Numbered from the stretch's first letter, positions 1 to 5,837 are shown. The stretch is DNA of 9,412 nt from an uncultured Clostridia bacterium (GCA_947589635.1 CANQCC010000058.1:1-9412); one strand, 5' to 3'. Notes: a model not told the origin generated them from the sequence alone. Numbers and translations are program-made.

Positions 1-1212
1 ATGGAAGAGGTGTTTCCTAATCTATTTGCCGTGTGCGAGCGCATAGAGCTTGGAAGAAACGTGTTGCTGTTTAAATGGGCGGGCAAAGCAAGCGACCGCC
101 CCGTTGTGTTGATGGCGCATCAGGATGTCGTCCCCGCATCGGGAGATTGGAAATATCCGCCTTTTGACGCGGTCGTCGAGGACGGCGTGATGTACGGCAG
201 GGGCACGATAGATTGCAAGAATACGCTCTTCAGCACGGCGAAAGCGGTGGACGAGCTTATCGCCGCAGGATTTGTCCCCGCGCAGGACGTATATCTGAGC
301 TATAGCGATTGCGAGGAAAACTCGGGGCCGGGCGCGGAGATGGCGCGCGATTGGTTCAAACTGCAGGGCGTAAAGCCCAACGTGGTCATTGACGAGGGCG
401 GCGCGCTAGTAGGCGGGATAGGCGATTTTATGGTGAAAGACGTGGTCATGGTTGGCATACTTGAAAAGGGTTACGCCGACGTGCGCTTTATGGCCGAGGG
501 CAAGGGCGGGCACAGCTCGCAACCTCCCAAAAACACTCCGATTGCGAGGCTTGCGGCATTTATCCACTATGTGGAGAGGCACAATGTGTTCAAACCGAAG
601 ATGTCTCCTCCCGCCAAGGCGATGATCGCGGGACTTGCGGACATAGTCAAGCCGAGCCTTAAAGGCCTTGCAAAAATGGCGGCGCATATGGGCTGTATTA
701 CCGCAAAACTTGCGCCGAAGATCAACGTGCACTACGGCGCGCCCATGTTCAAATCCACTATAATGTTCACAATGTGCGAGGGCGCATCCGCTCCTAACGT
801 CATTCCTCAGGAGGCATGGGTCAACGCCAACGTGCGCGTATCCCCTGTGGACAGCGTCCCGAAATGCGTGGCAAAGCTTGAAAAAATTGCCAAAAAATTC
901 GATTGCGAGGTTCAGCTTGGCAACCACCGCGAGGCGTCTCCCATGGCGGACCTCACGGGCGACGGATACACGCAATTTGTCGCGGCGATAAAAAAGACTT
1001 ATCCCGACGTCGAAGTGGTTCCGTACTACATGTTCGGCGGGACGGACTGCCGCACCATGCAGGAGATAGCGACCACCGCGATACGCTGCACGCCTTGCAA
1101 GATGAGTTTCGATCAGCTTGGCGGGATGCACGCCGCAAACGAGAACATAGACATCTCATCGATTGGCGAGACGGTGCTGTTTTTCAAAAACTTCCTCGAG
1201 GCGTACAAGTAA
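1..1212 (+). CDS. M20 family metallopeptidase (PM20D1/CPS1-like), 5'-partial
   Basis: This is a zinc-dependent amidohydrolase/peptidase of the M20 family, closest by eye to the carboxypeptidase S / PM20D1 branch. It should hydrolyse a peptide or N-acyl amide bond in the cytoplasm; the substrate cannot be read from the sequence. The metal and catalytic motifs appear in order: HQDVVP (His40, Asp42), GRGTIDCKN (Asp71), CEENSGPG (Glu105 general base, Glu106), IDEGG (Asp131) and the C-terminal GGMHAANE (His377). The dimerisation-domain GGHSSQPP motif (His171) and the FGGTDCR motif (residues 345-351) are also present, so the visible part looks intact. The reading frame is open from base 1. Family members normally carry roughly 60-70 more residues before the LEExFP-like segment seen here as MEEVFPN, so the Met at position 1 is probably internal and the true start lies before the window. 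It ends at a strong terminator, so it is not co-transcribed with the Fe-S genes that follow. Confidence is high for the family and low for the substrate. Confidence 0.93.
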   Translation: MEEVFPNLFAVCERIELGRNVLLFKWAGKASDRPVVLMAHQDVVPASGDWKYPPFDAVVEDGVMYGRGTIDCKNTLFSTAKAVDELIAAGFVPAQDVYLSYSDCEENSGPGAEMARDWFKLQGVKPNVVIDEGGALVGGIGDFMVKDVVMVGILEKGYADVRFMAEGKGGHSSQPPKNTPIARLAAFIHYVERHNVFKPKMSPPAKAMIAGLADIVKPSLKGLAKMAAHMGCITAKLAPKINVHYGAPMFKSTIMFTMCEGASAPNVIPQEAWVNANVRVSPVDSVPKCVAKLEKIAKKFDCEVQLGNHREASPMADLTGDGYTQFVAAIKKTYPDVEVVPYYMFGGTDCRTMQEIATTAIRCTPCKMSFDQLGGMHAANENIDISSIGETVLFFKNFLEAYK

Positions 1213-1219
1213 GAACACG

Positions 1220-1258
1220 GCGTTTACATATGCAAAACGCATATGTAAACGCTTTTTT
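1220..1258 (+). terminator. Intrinsic terminator of the M20 peptidase gene
   Basis: A perfect 14-bp inverted repeat (GCGTTTACATATGC at 1220-1233 and its complement at 1239-1252) has a 5-nt loop, AAAAC, and is followed at once by six T. It starts 8 nt after the peptidase stop codon. This is a textbook Rho-independent terminator. Confidence 0.93.
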
Positions 1259-1360
1259 CATGCGACAGCCGCGTTTTTTATGCACGCCGCAGACCTTGAG
1301 TAAGCAAGACGGAAGAGGAGAATATCGGCTCCATTATTTTTGGCAAGTTGATATTTTCTG

Positions 1361-1389
1361 TTGATAAAAGTTTTGCAATATGATAGTAT
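1361..1389 (+). promoter_or_regulatory. Sigma-A-like promoter of the Fe-S scaffold operon
   Basis: TTGATA at 1361-1366 and TAGTAT at 1384-1389 are separated by exactly 17 nt in an AT-rich stretch. Transcription would start near 1396, giving a leader of about 60 nt before the preferred start codon at 1456. The in-frame ATG at 1402 would then lie almost at the 5' end of the mRNA. Confidence 0.55.
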
Positions 1390-1413
1390 ATTGTTATCAA
1401 AATGAAATTTTTT

Positions 1414-1458
1414 AAGGAGGTTTTTTCGAGAGGTTTCCCCTCGAAAGCGATCACTATG
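1414..1458 (+). promoter_or_regulatory. Shine-Dalgarno separated from its start codon by a hairpin
   Basis: AAGGAGG at 1414-1420 is the only good ribosome binding site, yet the family-consistent ATG lies 35 nt beyond it at 1456. No in-frame ATG, GTG or TTG lies between. The gap contains a stem: 1424-1430 pairs with 1440-1446 (7 bp), then an A/C mismatch, then GG with CC around a TTT loop, with a possible outer U-G pair at 1423/1447. Looping this out leaves about 11-12 unpaired nt between SD and ATG, a normal effective spacing. Hairpins that shorten an SD-start distance are known from phage T4 gene 25; the assignment here is inference. Confidence 0.55.
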
Positions 1459-2157
1459 CAATATTCACGCGAAGTTGACCAAATGTGCTGCGTAGCAAAG
1501 GGACCCAATCACGGCCCCGCTCCTATTCCCGAAGAGGGCAAATGGGTCCAGGCAAGAGAGATCAAGGACATAAGCGGTTTCTCACACGGCATTGGTTGGT
1601 GCGCGCCTCAGCAGGGCGCCTGCAAGCTCAGCCTCAACGTCAAGGACGGCGTAATTCAGGAAGCGCTTGTCGAGACGATAGGTTGCTCCGGCATGACGCA
1701 CTCGGCGGCAATGGCGGCGGAGATCCTGATTGGCAAGACCATACTTGAAGCGCTCAATACCGACCTTGTCTGCGACGCCATCAACACCGCTATGAGAGAG
1801 CTGTTTTTGCAGATCGTCTATGGCAGAACTCAGTCCGCGTTCTCAGAGGGCGGCCTTGTCATCGGCGCGGGACTTGAGGACCTCGGCAAGGGGCACAGAA
1901 GCCAGGTCGGCACAATGTACGCGACTCTTGAAAAGGGACCCCGCTATCTCGAGATGGCGGAGGGCTATGTCACAAAGCTCGCTCTCGACGAAAACGACGA
2001 GATAATCGGCTATCAATTCTGCCGCCTCGGACAGTTTATGGACGCGGTCAAGAAGGGCGCCGACGCAAACGAGGCCCTCAAGGAAAATACCAAAACCTAC
2101 GGCAGATTCAACAAAGAGGACGGCGCGGTCAAGTGGATAGACCCGCGCAAAGACTGA
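1456..2157 (+). CDS. Iron-sulfur cluster assembly scaffold protein (NifU/IscU-like, GGGtGRT-associated)
   Basis: A 233-residue protein resembling the NifU N-terminal / IscU scaffold fold, in the Clostridia subgroup always recognisable by phrases such as GWCAPQQGAC and ETIGCSGMTHSA. It probably binds an Fe-S cluster, or the metal for one, in the cytoplasm. Candidate ligands are Cys49, Cys56 and Cys77, with an extra Cys11-Cys12 pair near the N-terminus. The middle (AINTAMRELFLQIVYGRTQS) and the C-terminal IDPRKD ending are typical of this subgroup. The start at 1456 is preferred because it gives the expected N-terminus (MQYSREVDQM). The longer frame from 1402 would add 18 residues, some of them encoded by the SD itself, and has no SD of its own. 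The next gene starts 15 nt after the stop, so the two form an operon and are likely functional partners. The protein is longer than classical IscU, and no cysteine desulfurase is visible in the window. What remains uncertain is which cluster or client it serves. Confidence 0.85.
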   Translation: MQYSREVDQMCCVAKGPNHGPAPIPEEGKWVQAREIKDISGFSHGIGWCAPQQGACKLSLNVKDGVIQEALVETIGCSGMTHSAAMAAEILIGKTILEALNTDLVCDAINTAMRELFLQIVYGRTQSAFSEGGLVIGAGLEDLGKGHRSQVGTMYATLEKGPRYLEMAEGYVTKLALDENDEIIGYQFCRLGQFMDAVKKGADANEALKENTKTYGRFNKEDGAVKWIDPRKD

Positions 2158-2172
2158 GAGGAGGACACAAAA

Positions 2173-3177
2173 ATGAGCGTTACTTTTGAAGGTTATGAAA
2201 GAAGAATAGACAAAATCAACAAGACGCTTGCGTCCTACGGCATCGCCGACCTGGAACAGGCAAAAGAGCTTTGCCTCAGCCACGGCATTGATTGCGAGGC
2301 TATTGTCAAGGGCGTGCAACCCATCGCGTTTGAAAATGCGGTCTGGGCGTACACCGTAGGCTGCGCTATTGCTCTCAAGAAGGGCTGTAAGGAAGCTGCG
2401 GACGCCGCGGAAGCAATAGGCGAAGGCTTGCAATCCTTCTGCATTCCCGGCTCTGTTGCGGAGCAGCGTCAGGTGGGCCTCGGCCATGGAAATCTTGCGG
2501 CTATGCTGCTTCGTGAGAGCACAAAATGCTTCGCATTCCTTGCCGGTCACGAATCTTTCGCCGCCGCAGAGGGAGCGATCGGTATCGCGCGTACCGCAAA
2601 CAAGGTGCGCAAGACTCCGCTTAAGGTCATCCTCAACGGCCTCGGCAAGGACGCGGCATACATCATCTCCCGCATAAACGGTTTCACATACGTGCAGACC
2701 AAGATGGACTATTTCACCGGCGAAGTAAAAATCGTCAAGGAGACCGCCTACAGCAAGGGCGAGCGCGCAGCGGTAAGAGTCTACGGCGCAGACGACGTCA
2801 CAGAAGGCGTAGCTATCATGCGTCTCGAGAACGTGGACGTGTCCATAACCGGCAACTCCACCAACCCCACTCGTTTCCAACATCCCGTTGCGGGCACCTA
2901 CAAAAAGTGGTGCTGGGATAACGGCAAGAAGTATTTCTCCGTCGCGTCAGGCGGCGGCACGGGACGCACTCTGCATCCTGACAATATGGCGGCGGGCCCC
3001 GCTTCCTATGGCATGACGGATACGATGGGCAGGATGCACTCCGACGCGCAATTTGCGGGCAGTTCTTCCGTCCCCGCCCACGTCGAGATGATGGGCTTGA
3101 TCGGTATGGGCAACAACCCAATGGTTGGTGCATCGGTCGCGTGTGCAGTCGCGGTTCAAGAGGCACTTTCGAAGTAA
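2173..3177 (+). CDS. GGGtGRT family protein
   Basis: A 334-residue member of the family named for its GGGtGRT motif, seen here as SGGGTGRTLHP (residues 259-269). The family has no established biochemical function as far as I know. It is repeatedly found beside the NifU-like scaffold encoded just upstream, so a role in Fe-S cluster building or delivery is inferred from context. The N-terminal half (FEGYERRIDKINKTLASYGI, then ECLSHGID-like and VQPIAFENA segments) is alpha-helical in character. The C-terminal quarter is rich in Gly, Met and small residues (DTMGRMHSDAQFAGSSSVPAH, GLIGMGNNPMVGAS). The glycine motif recalls a phosphate-binding loop, but no nucleotide-binding fold can be claimed. 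GAGGAGG at 2158-2164 lies 8 nt before the ATG. The length fits the family, and a terminator follows. No signal peptide or membrane segment is visible. Confidence 0.87.
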   Translation: MSVTFEGYERRIDKINKTLASYGIADLEQAKELCLSHGIDCEAIVKGVQPIAFENAVWAYTVGCAIALKKGCKEAADAAEAIGEGLQSFCIPGSVAEQRQVGLGHGNLAAMLLRESTKCFAFLAGHESFAAAEGAIGIARTANKVRKTPLKVILNGLGKDAAYIISRINGFTYVQTKMDYFTGEVKIVKETAYSKGERAAVRVYGADDVTEGVAIMRLENVDVSITGNSTNPTRFQHPVAGTYKKWCWDNGKKYFSVASGGGTGRTLHPDNMAAGPASYGMTDTMGRMHSDAQFAGSSSVPAHVEMMGLIGMGNNPMVGASVACAVAVQEALSK

Positions 3178-3213
3178 AAAAGTCCACTGTTTAGTAGCGT
3201 TATAGCAATTACA

Positions 3214-3250
3214 AAACGGCTCCCGATTTTGGGAGCCGTTTACAATTTTG
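3214..3250 (+). terminator. Terminator of the scaffold-GGGtGRT operon
   Basis: AAACGGCTCCC at 3214-3224 pairs perfectly with GGGAGCCGTTT at 3231-3241 around a GATTTT loop (11 bp). The T-rich tail is interrupted (TTTACAATTTTG). It lies 37 nt after the stop codon. Confidence 0.88.
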
Positions 3251-3400
3251 TTTGAATGTTCAGATGATGGTCGTCGTGGGTATGTTGTTCGTGAGTATGC
3301 GTGCATACAGGCGAGATATAAAACGGGGCAGAGCCAAAACCTACGGCCATATGCATAACATATATTCGGAAATTTGCCAAATTGAAAAGCGCAGGAAAAA
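3251..3400. other. Intergenic stretch without a recognisable gene
   Basis: I see no coding region, tRNA or known RNA family here. The only structure is a short near-palindrome, GTATGC-GT-GCATAC, at 3295-3308. If the 66-codon ORF at 3401-3601 is real, this stretch is its downstream region, and no convincing minus-strand terminator is visible in it. Confidence 0.5.
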
Positions 3401-3601
3401 TCACATATAGCCTCGGATATTATTGACAAGCTGTTGAAGAAATTTTGCGGTCTCGTCCACGGAGCGCCTGTCCTTGCCCGCGCACAGCGAGTGGGCGGTC
3501 AGCGCCGCAAGCAAGTTGAGTTTAAGCGGGTCGTGCAAGGCGCCAGACAGCAAACTTGTTAGCGCCTCGGCGGCATGGGTAGCGCGACATTCTTCATCCA
3601 T
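3401..3601 (-). CDS. Possible small hypothetical protein (66 aa)
   Basis: A short minus-strand frame that I do not recognise. For it: it lies in a gap with no competing gene, is compositionally protein-like (amphipathic, mostly helical, with Leu/Ala runs such as LKLNLLAALTAHS and a C-terminal segment SVDETAKFLQQLVNNIRG), and uses GC-ending codons like the neighbouring genes. Against it: there is no Shine-Dalgarno before the ATG (an in-frame TAA lies two codons upstream), no clear promoter and no terminator. It may be a real small cytosolic protein or a decayed remnant. Confidence 0.4.
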   Translation of the reverse strand: MDEECRATHAAEALTSLLSGALHDPLKLNLLAALTAHSLCAGKDRRSVDETAKFLQQLVNNIRGYM

Positions 3602-3703
3602 AGTTTAAGTTATGAATGTGTGATTTTTTTGTTGCGATTTATTGCACCCGAAACTTTCCAATCGGATATATTAAGGTTTGTTGATAATGCTTAGGTTTAT
3701 CCG

Positions 3704-3732
3704 TTGACAATTTGAAAATCTGAAGGTAATCT
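3704..3732 (+). promoter_or_regulatory. Possible promoter of the hypothetical gene at 3805
   Basis: A consensus TTGACA at 3704-3709 is followed after 17 nt by TAATCT at 3727-3732, a weak -10. The following sequence is AT-rich. The -35 is convincing and the -10 is not; a slightly shifted -10 such as TATTTT is also possible. Confidence 0.35.
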
Positions 3733-3804
3733 TATTTTATGAAAGTCGCAAAACTTGCAAAAATATCAAGACGTGTACGCTAATGCGAGGAGATATCTGT
3801 TTTC

Positions 3805-4434
3805 ATGCTTGTTGGCAGGATGCGCTGCGTATATAAATTTAAGCAGGGTCGGGAAGAGGAGCACAAAAATAAGTTGAGTATGCAGGACGTTAAGATAACT
3901 ATCGAAGACTTGGGCACGGTCGCCAAGGACTCGACGGCAACGGAAGCCGCGCAAAAGGCGATATATGCAGAAAACGAGCGCAGCGAAAGCGCATATTGCA
4001 TAACGCTGCGCGGCGCGTACGAGCGCAAGTACTATTTTGTCACGGAGCTGACCGAGATAACTGCGGAACGCACGCTTTTGGACGGCGATCTGCTTATCGT
4101 TTGCCTTTGGTCGGATATCGTCGTCATAGACATGTCGGCAGACAAAATTTGCAATGTCATAAATGTGACGCCGTACCTCGATATGTTTGCAATCTATAAA
4201 TTTAAGGGCGGTTATTTCGTGCACGGAGAGACGGAAAATCGCTTTTTTGACAGCGACTTCAATTTGCGGTGGGAAAAGTCGGGCCGCAACATTTTTTACT
4301 GCCCCGACAGGGAAAAGAGCGTGGAAATTTTTGAAGACCACATAGACGTTTGGGACTTTTTGGGATATAAATACTCCTATGACGAGTGGGGCGACATCAA
4401 TTCGTATATACGCACAACATTAAGAAAACAGTAG
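3805..4434 (+). CDS. Hypothetical protein, beta-rich, possible propeller-like repeats
   Basis: A 209-residue protein that I cannot name. The ATG at 3805 has GAGGAGA at 3787-3793, 11 nt upstream. A second plausible start region lies at 3874 (TTG) or 3880 (ATG, giving MQDVKITIEDLG), behind GAGGAG at 3856-3861. The basic residues 1-24 look less like the rest of the protein, so the shorter form (about 184 aa) may be the real one. The body alternates beta-strand-like hydrophobic stretches with acidic turns: LLIVCLWSDIVVIDMS, DMFAIYKFKGGYFVHG, FFDSDFNLRWEKSG, HIDVWDFLGYKYSYDEWGDI. This is reminiscent of two or three beta-propeller or YWTD-like blades, but no family motif is definite. There is no signal peptide or membrane span, so it should be cytoplasmic. 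It appears monocistronic, with its own putative promoter and a terminator-like repeat downstream. Confidence 0.78.
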   Translation: MLVGRMRCVYKFKQGREEEHKNKLSMQDVKITIEDLGTVAKDSTATEAAQKAIYAENERSESAYCITLRGAYERKYYFVTELTEITAERTLLDGDLLIVCLWSDIVVIDMSADKICNVINVTPYLDMFAIYKFKGGYFVHGETENRFFDSDFNLRWEKSGRNIFYCPDREKSVEIFEDHIDVWDFLGYKYSYDEWGDINSYIRTTLRKQ

Positions 4435-4460
4435 TTTATTCCTGAGATATTATATCGACC

Positions 4461-4514
4461 GCATTCGCTCACAGTTCGTGGCTTGACTGTTTTTTTATTG
4501 CTATGCTACGCATA
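4461..4514 (+). repeat. Terminator-like repeat module, copy 1
   Basis: GCATTCGCTCACAGT (4461-4475) and GACTGT-T-run-ATTGCTATGCTACGCATA (4485-4514) are shared with copy 2 at 4620-4673. Only the 9-11 nt loop and the number of T differ. ACAGT (4471-4475) can pair with ACTGT (4486-4490), followed by a T tract to 4496, so this copy probably terminates the hypothetical gene ending at 4434. The stem is short (5 bp), so termination strength is uncertain. Confidence 0.7.
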
Positions 4515-4529
4515 TTTTCCGTTTCTCCA

Positions 4530-4618
4530 ACCTTCGGTCTACGCAAGCGTGACGAAGGTCGGCCAAACGCCAAAAGCTGTGGCGGTGCGGTATTTCGCCA
4601 AAGGCTCATACCGCTACC
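4530..4618. repeat. Pair of compound hairpins
   Basis: Hairpin 1 (4530-4559) pairs ACCTTCG with CGAAGGT around an inner ACGC-AA-GCGT stem. Hairpin 2 (4584-4618) pairs GGTGCGGTAT with ATACCGC-t-ACC around an inner GCC-AAA-GGC stem. Both have the two-tier architecture of REP-like or structured-RNA elements. No coding frame here is credible. Confidence 0.6.
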
Positions 4619-4619
4619 T

Positions 4620-4673
4620 GCATTCGCTCACAGTACAAACGCTCGACTGTTTTTTATTGCTATGCTACGCATA
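4620..4673 (+). repeat. Terminator-like repeat module, copy 2
   Basis: Direct repeat of 4461-4514. The left 15 nt are identical. The right 29-30 nt differ only by one T in the T run (six here, seven in copy 1). The loop sequence (4635-4644) differs. The ACAGT/ACTGT dyad and T tract are kept, so both the sequence and the terminator-like fold were duplicated. Confidence 0.7.
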
Positions 4674-4679
4674 GTTATT

Positions 4680-4748
4680 CTGTTTTATATCCGCAAATTG
4701 CCGCAAGCGGCATCCGCGTATATAAAAACAGAACGCCACTACGTGGCG
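4680..4748. repeat. Nested inverted repeat plus adjacent hairpin
   Basis: CTGTTTTATATCCGC (4680-4694) pairs with GCGTATATAAAAACAG (4716-4731) with one bulge and one mismatch. Inside lies a perfect TGCCGC-AA-GCGGCA hairpin (4699-4712). Directly next to it CGCCAC-TAC-GTGGCG (4734-4748) forms another hairpin. Together with 4530-4673 this makes the whole gap between the hypothetical gene and the tRNA a chain of dyads. Confidence 0.6.
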
Positions 4749-4755
4749 ATGCAAT

Positions 4756-4782
4756 AAAAAGCAGTCTCGCTTAGAGACTGCT
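4756..4782 (-). terminator. Terminator of tRNA-Leu (third copy of the repeat module, inverted)
   Basis: On the minus strand AGCAGTCTC pairs with GAGACTGCT (9 bp, plus coordinates 4760-4782) around a 5-nt loop and is followed by five T. It starts 8 nt after the tRNA CCA end. Its 3' part, GACTGCTTTTTATTGCAT, closely matches the GACTGT-T-run-ATTGCTAT of the two plus-strand modules at 4461 and 4620. Confidence 0.85.
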
Positions 4783-4790
4783 CGCTCATT

Positions 4791-4874
4791 TGGTGCGGTC
4801 ACCGGGACTTGAACCCGGATGTCGTGGACATACGCCCCTCAAACGTACGCGTCTGCCTATTCCGCCATGACCGC
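4791..4874 (-). tRNA. tRNA-Leu (anticodon GAG), CCA encoded
   Basis: Read on the minus strand from 4874, the acceptor arm GCGGTCA pairs with TGACCGC, followed by A and a genome-encoded CCA ending at 4791. The D arm is TGGCGGAATAGGCAGACGC. The anticodon stem TACGT/GCGTA encloses loop TTGAGGG with anticodon GAG (plus coordinates 4838-4840), reading CUC and CUU leucine codons. The long class II variable arm TGTC-CAC-GACA and the T arm CCGGG-TTCAAGT-CCCGG are both complete. The 84-nt length including CCA is normal for tRNA-Leu. It is a single gene with its own promoter and terminator, and nothing is integrated at its 3' end in this window. Confidence 0.97.
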
Positions 4875-4883
4875 ATTGACTAC

Positions 4884-4912
4884 ATTCTATCTTAGTTTGA
4901 GACGAAAAGCAA
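4884..4912 (-). promoter_or_regulatory. Promoter of tRNA-Leu
   Basis: On the minus strand TTGCTT (plus 4907-4912) and TAGAAT (plus 4884-4889) are separated by 17 nt. The -10 ends 9 nt before the mature tRNA 5' end at 4874, so transcription would start within a few bases of the mature end. Confidence 0.65.
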
Positions 4913-5073
4913 GCAATTTTAAGGACTTTTTTCACGAACTGTCAAAAATCCGAAACGGAATGATTCATAAGACGCTTGACAAGTTATCGTAGGACGAAGG
5001 CTGTTGCGGTTATTGTTTTCTGTCACAAGTAAGACTGCCCGCATATTTTTGTTAGCAATACGCGCCCGCCATA

Positions 5074-5102
5074 TTGACAAACGCGGGGCGGGGTGGGATA
5101 AT
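5074..5102 (+). promoter_or_regulatory. Strong promoter of the nitroreductase gene
   Basis: A consensus TTGACA (5074-5079), a 17-nt G-rich spacer and GATAAT (5097-5102) form a near-consensus sigma-A site. The expected transcription start is near 5109, directly before the SD at 5110. This fixes the start codon at 5121 and excludes the upstream in-frame ATG at 5004. Confidence 0.75.
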
Positions 5103-5120
5103 TTACAGCAGGAGGGACTT

Positions 5121-5780
5121 ATGGATATTTTGGAGGCTATTGAGCAAAGGCACAGCGTGAGGCAATATTCAGACAGGGAGATAGAAGGCGACGTCGCCGC
5201 CAAATTGGAGGCGGAGATCGCGGAGTGCAACAGGCTTGGCGGGCTGCATATGCAGCTGAAGTTGAATGAGCCAAAAGCCATGGACTGTCTGCTTGCGCGC
5301 GGAAGTTTCAAAAATGCGGTCAATTATGTCGCGCTTGTCGCGCCTAAGGACGGCTTTGATGAGGCGGTCGGCTGGTATGGAGAGAGGATAGCGCTGTATG
5401 CAAAGACGTTGGGGCTTGGCAGCTGTTGGGTCGCCGGGTCATACAAAAAGATCCCCGAGGCGCTTGACATCGCCGACGGAGAGAAGATCTATATGATAAT
5501 TACGATCGGATACGGGCTTAACGACGGCAAGCAGCACAAGTCAAAAGCTGCCGAGGCGGTCAGCAACATATCCCCGGACAGCCCCGAGTGGTTCAGAAGG
5601 GGAGTGGAGGCGGCTCTGCTTGCGCCCACCGCGATAAATCAGCAGAAGTTCAAGTTTGAACTTACTCCGGACGGGGTTAAGGCCAAGGCTGGGCTTGGAC
5701 CGTTTTCGAAAACCGACCTTGGCATAGTCAAGTATCACTTTGCCGTCGCGGCAGGAGAGGAAAACTTCAAGTTTATCTGA
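5121..5780 (+). CDS. TM1586-type nitroreductase family protein
   Basis: A 219-residue flavoprotein-like member of the nitroreductase superfamily, of the putative TM1586 type in which two short nitroreductase-like halves are fused. The N-terminus ILEAIEQRHSVRQYSDREI is the classical FMN-phosphate-binding start of the superfamily. RGSFKNAVNYVALVAPK, then GERIALYAKTLGLGSCWVAGSYKK (residues about 90-115), match the central flavin-contact region. The second half begins at SPEWFRRGVEAALLAPTAINQQKFKFEL (about 154-181), the usual PSAxNxQ-type segment. It would use FMN and NAD(P)H in the cytoplasm; the physiological substrate is unknown. AGGAGG at 5110-5115 precedes the ATG by 5 nt. The leader is only about 12 nt if the promoter is right. 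The gene is apparently monocistronic and divergent from the tRNA. Length and motifs look intact. Confidence 0.88.
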   Translation: MDILEAIEQRHSVRQYSDREIEGDVAAKLEAEIAECNRLGGLHMQLKLNEPKAMDCLLARGSFKNAVNYVALVAPKDGFDEAVGWYGERIALYAKTLGLGSCWVAGSYKKIPEALDIADGEKIYMIITIGYGLNDGKQHKSKAAEAVSNISPDSPEWFRRGVEAALLAPTAINQQKFKFELTPDGVKAKAGLGPFSKTDLGIVKYHFAVAAGEENFKFI

Positions 5781-5810
5781 AATCGACATTCTAAACGCAT
5801 ATTTTCCTAA

Positions 5811-5837
5811 TTATCCGCCAAATTTTCAGGTGGATAA
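5811..5837. repeat. Hairpin after the nitroreductase gene
   Basis: TTATCCGCC (5811-5819) pairs with GGTGGATAA (5829-5837), 9 bp with one G-U, around a 9-nt loop. It lies 31 nt after the stop codon. There is no T tail on the plus strand, so it may protect the 3' end of the mRNA or act as a weak terminator. Confidence 0.5.

Noticed and set aside
1..3. ATG at base 1 as the true start of the M20 peptidase
   Set aside because: The family has a longer N-terminal segment before this point and no upstream sequence is available, so this Met is most likely internal.
406..1131. 241-codon open frame on the minus strand
   Set aside because: Antisense to the intact M20 peptidase motifs.
1402..1455. 18-residue N-terminal extension of the scaffold from the ATG at 1402
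   Set aside because: It has no SD, lies almost at the predicted transcription start, and runs through the SD and hairpin. It is kept as the alternative to the structured-spacer idea.
1843..2883. 346-codon open frame on the minus strand
   Set aside because: It lies entirely antisense to the scaffold and GGGtGRT genes, whose family matches are strong. It is a mirror effect of their codon bias.
4461..4673. CRISPR-like array
   Set aside because: Only two copies, far apart, with hairpins rather than unique spacers between, and no cas genes.
4483..4757. Two overlapping small ORFs (63 and 84 codons) with repeated FLLLCYA-type sequence
   Set aside because: They are translations of the duplicated terminator-like modules and hairpins, without an SD or protein-like composition.
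4791..4874. tRNA as an integration (att) site
   Set aside because: No integrase gene and no second copy of the tRNA 3' end in the window.
5004..5120. N-terminal extension of the nitroreductase from the ATG at 5004
   Set aside because: The promoter at 5074-5102 and the SD at 5110 lie inside it, and the superfamily N-terminus begins at 5121.
4508..5807. Shared 13-mer ACGCATATTTTCC at 4508-4520 and 5795-5807
   Set aside because: One 13-nt match in a window this size is close to chance expectation, and the flanks do not extend the match.
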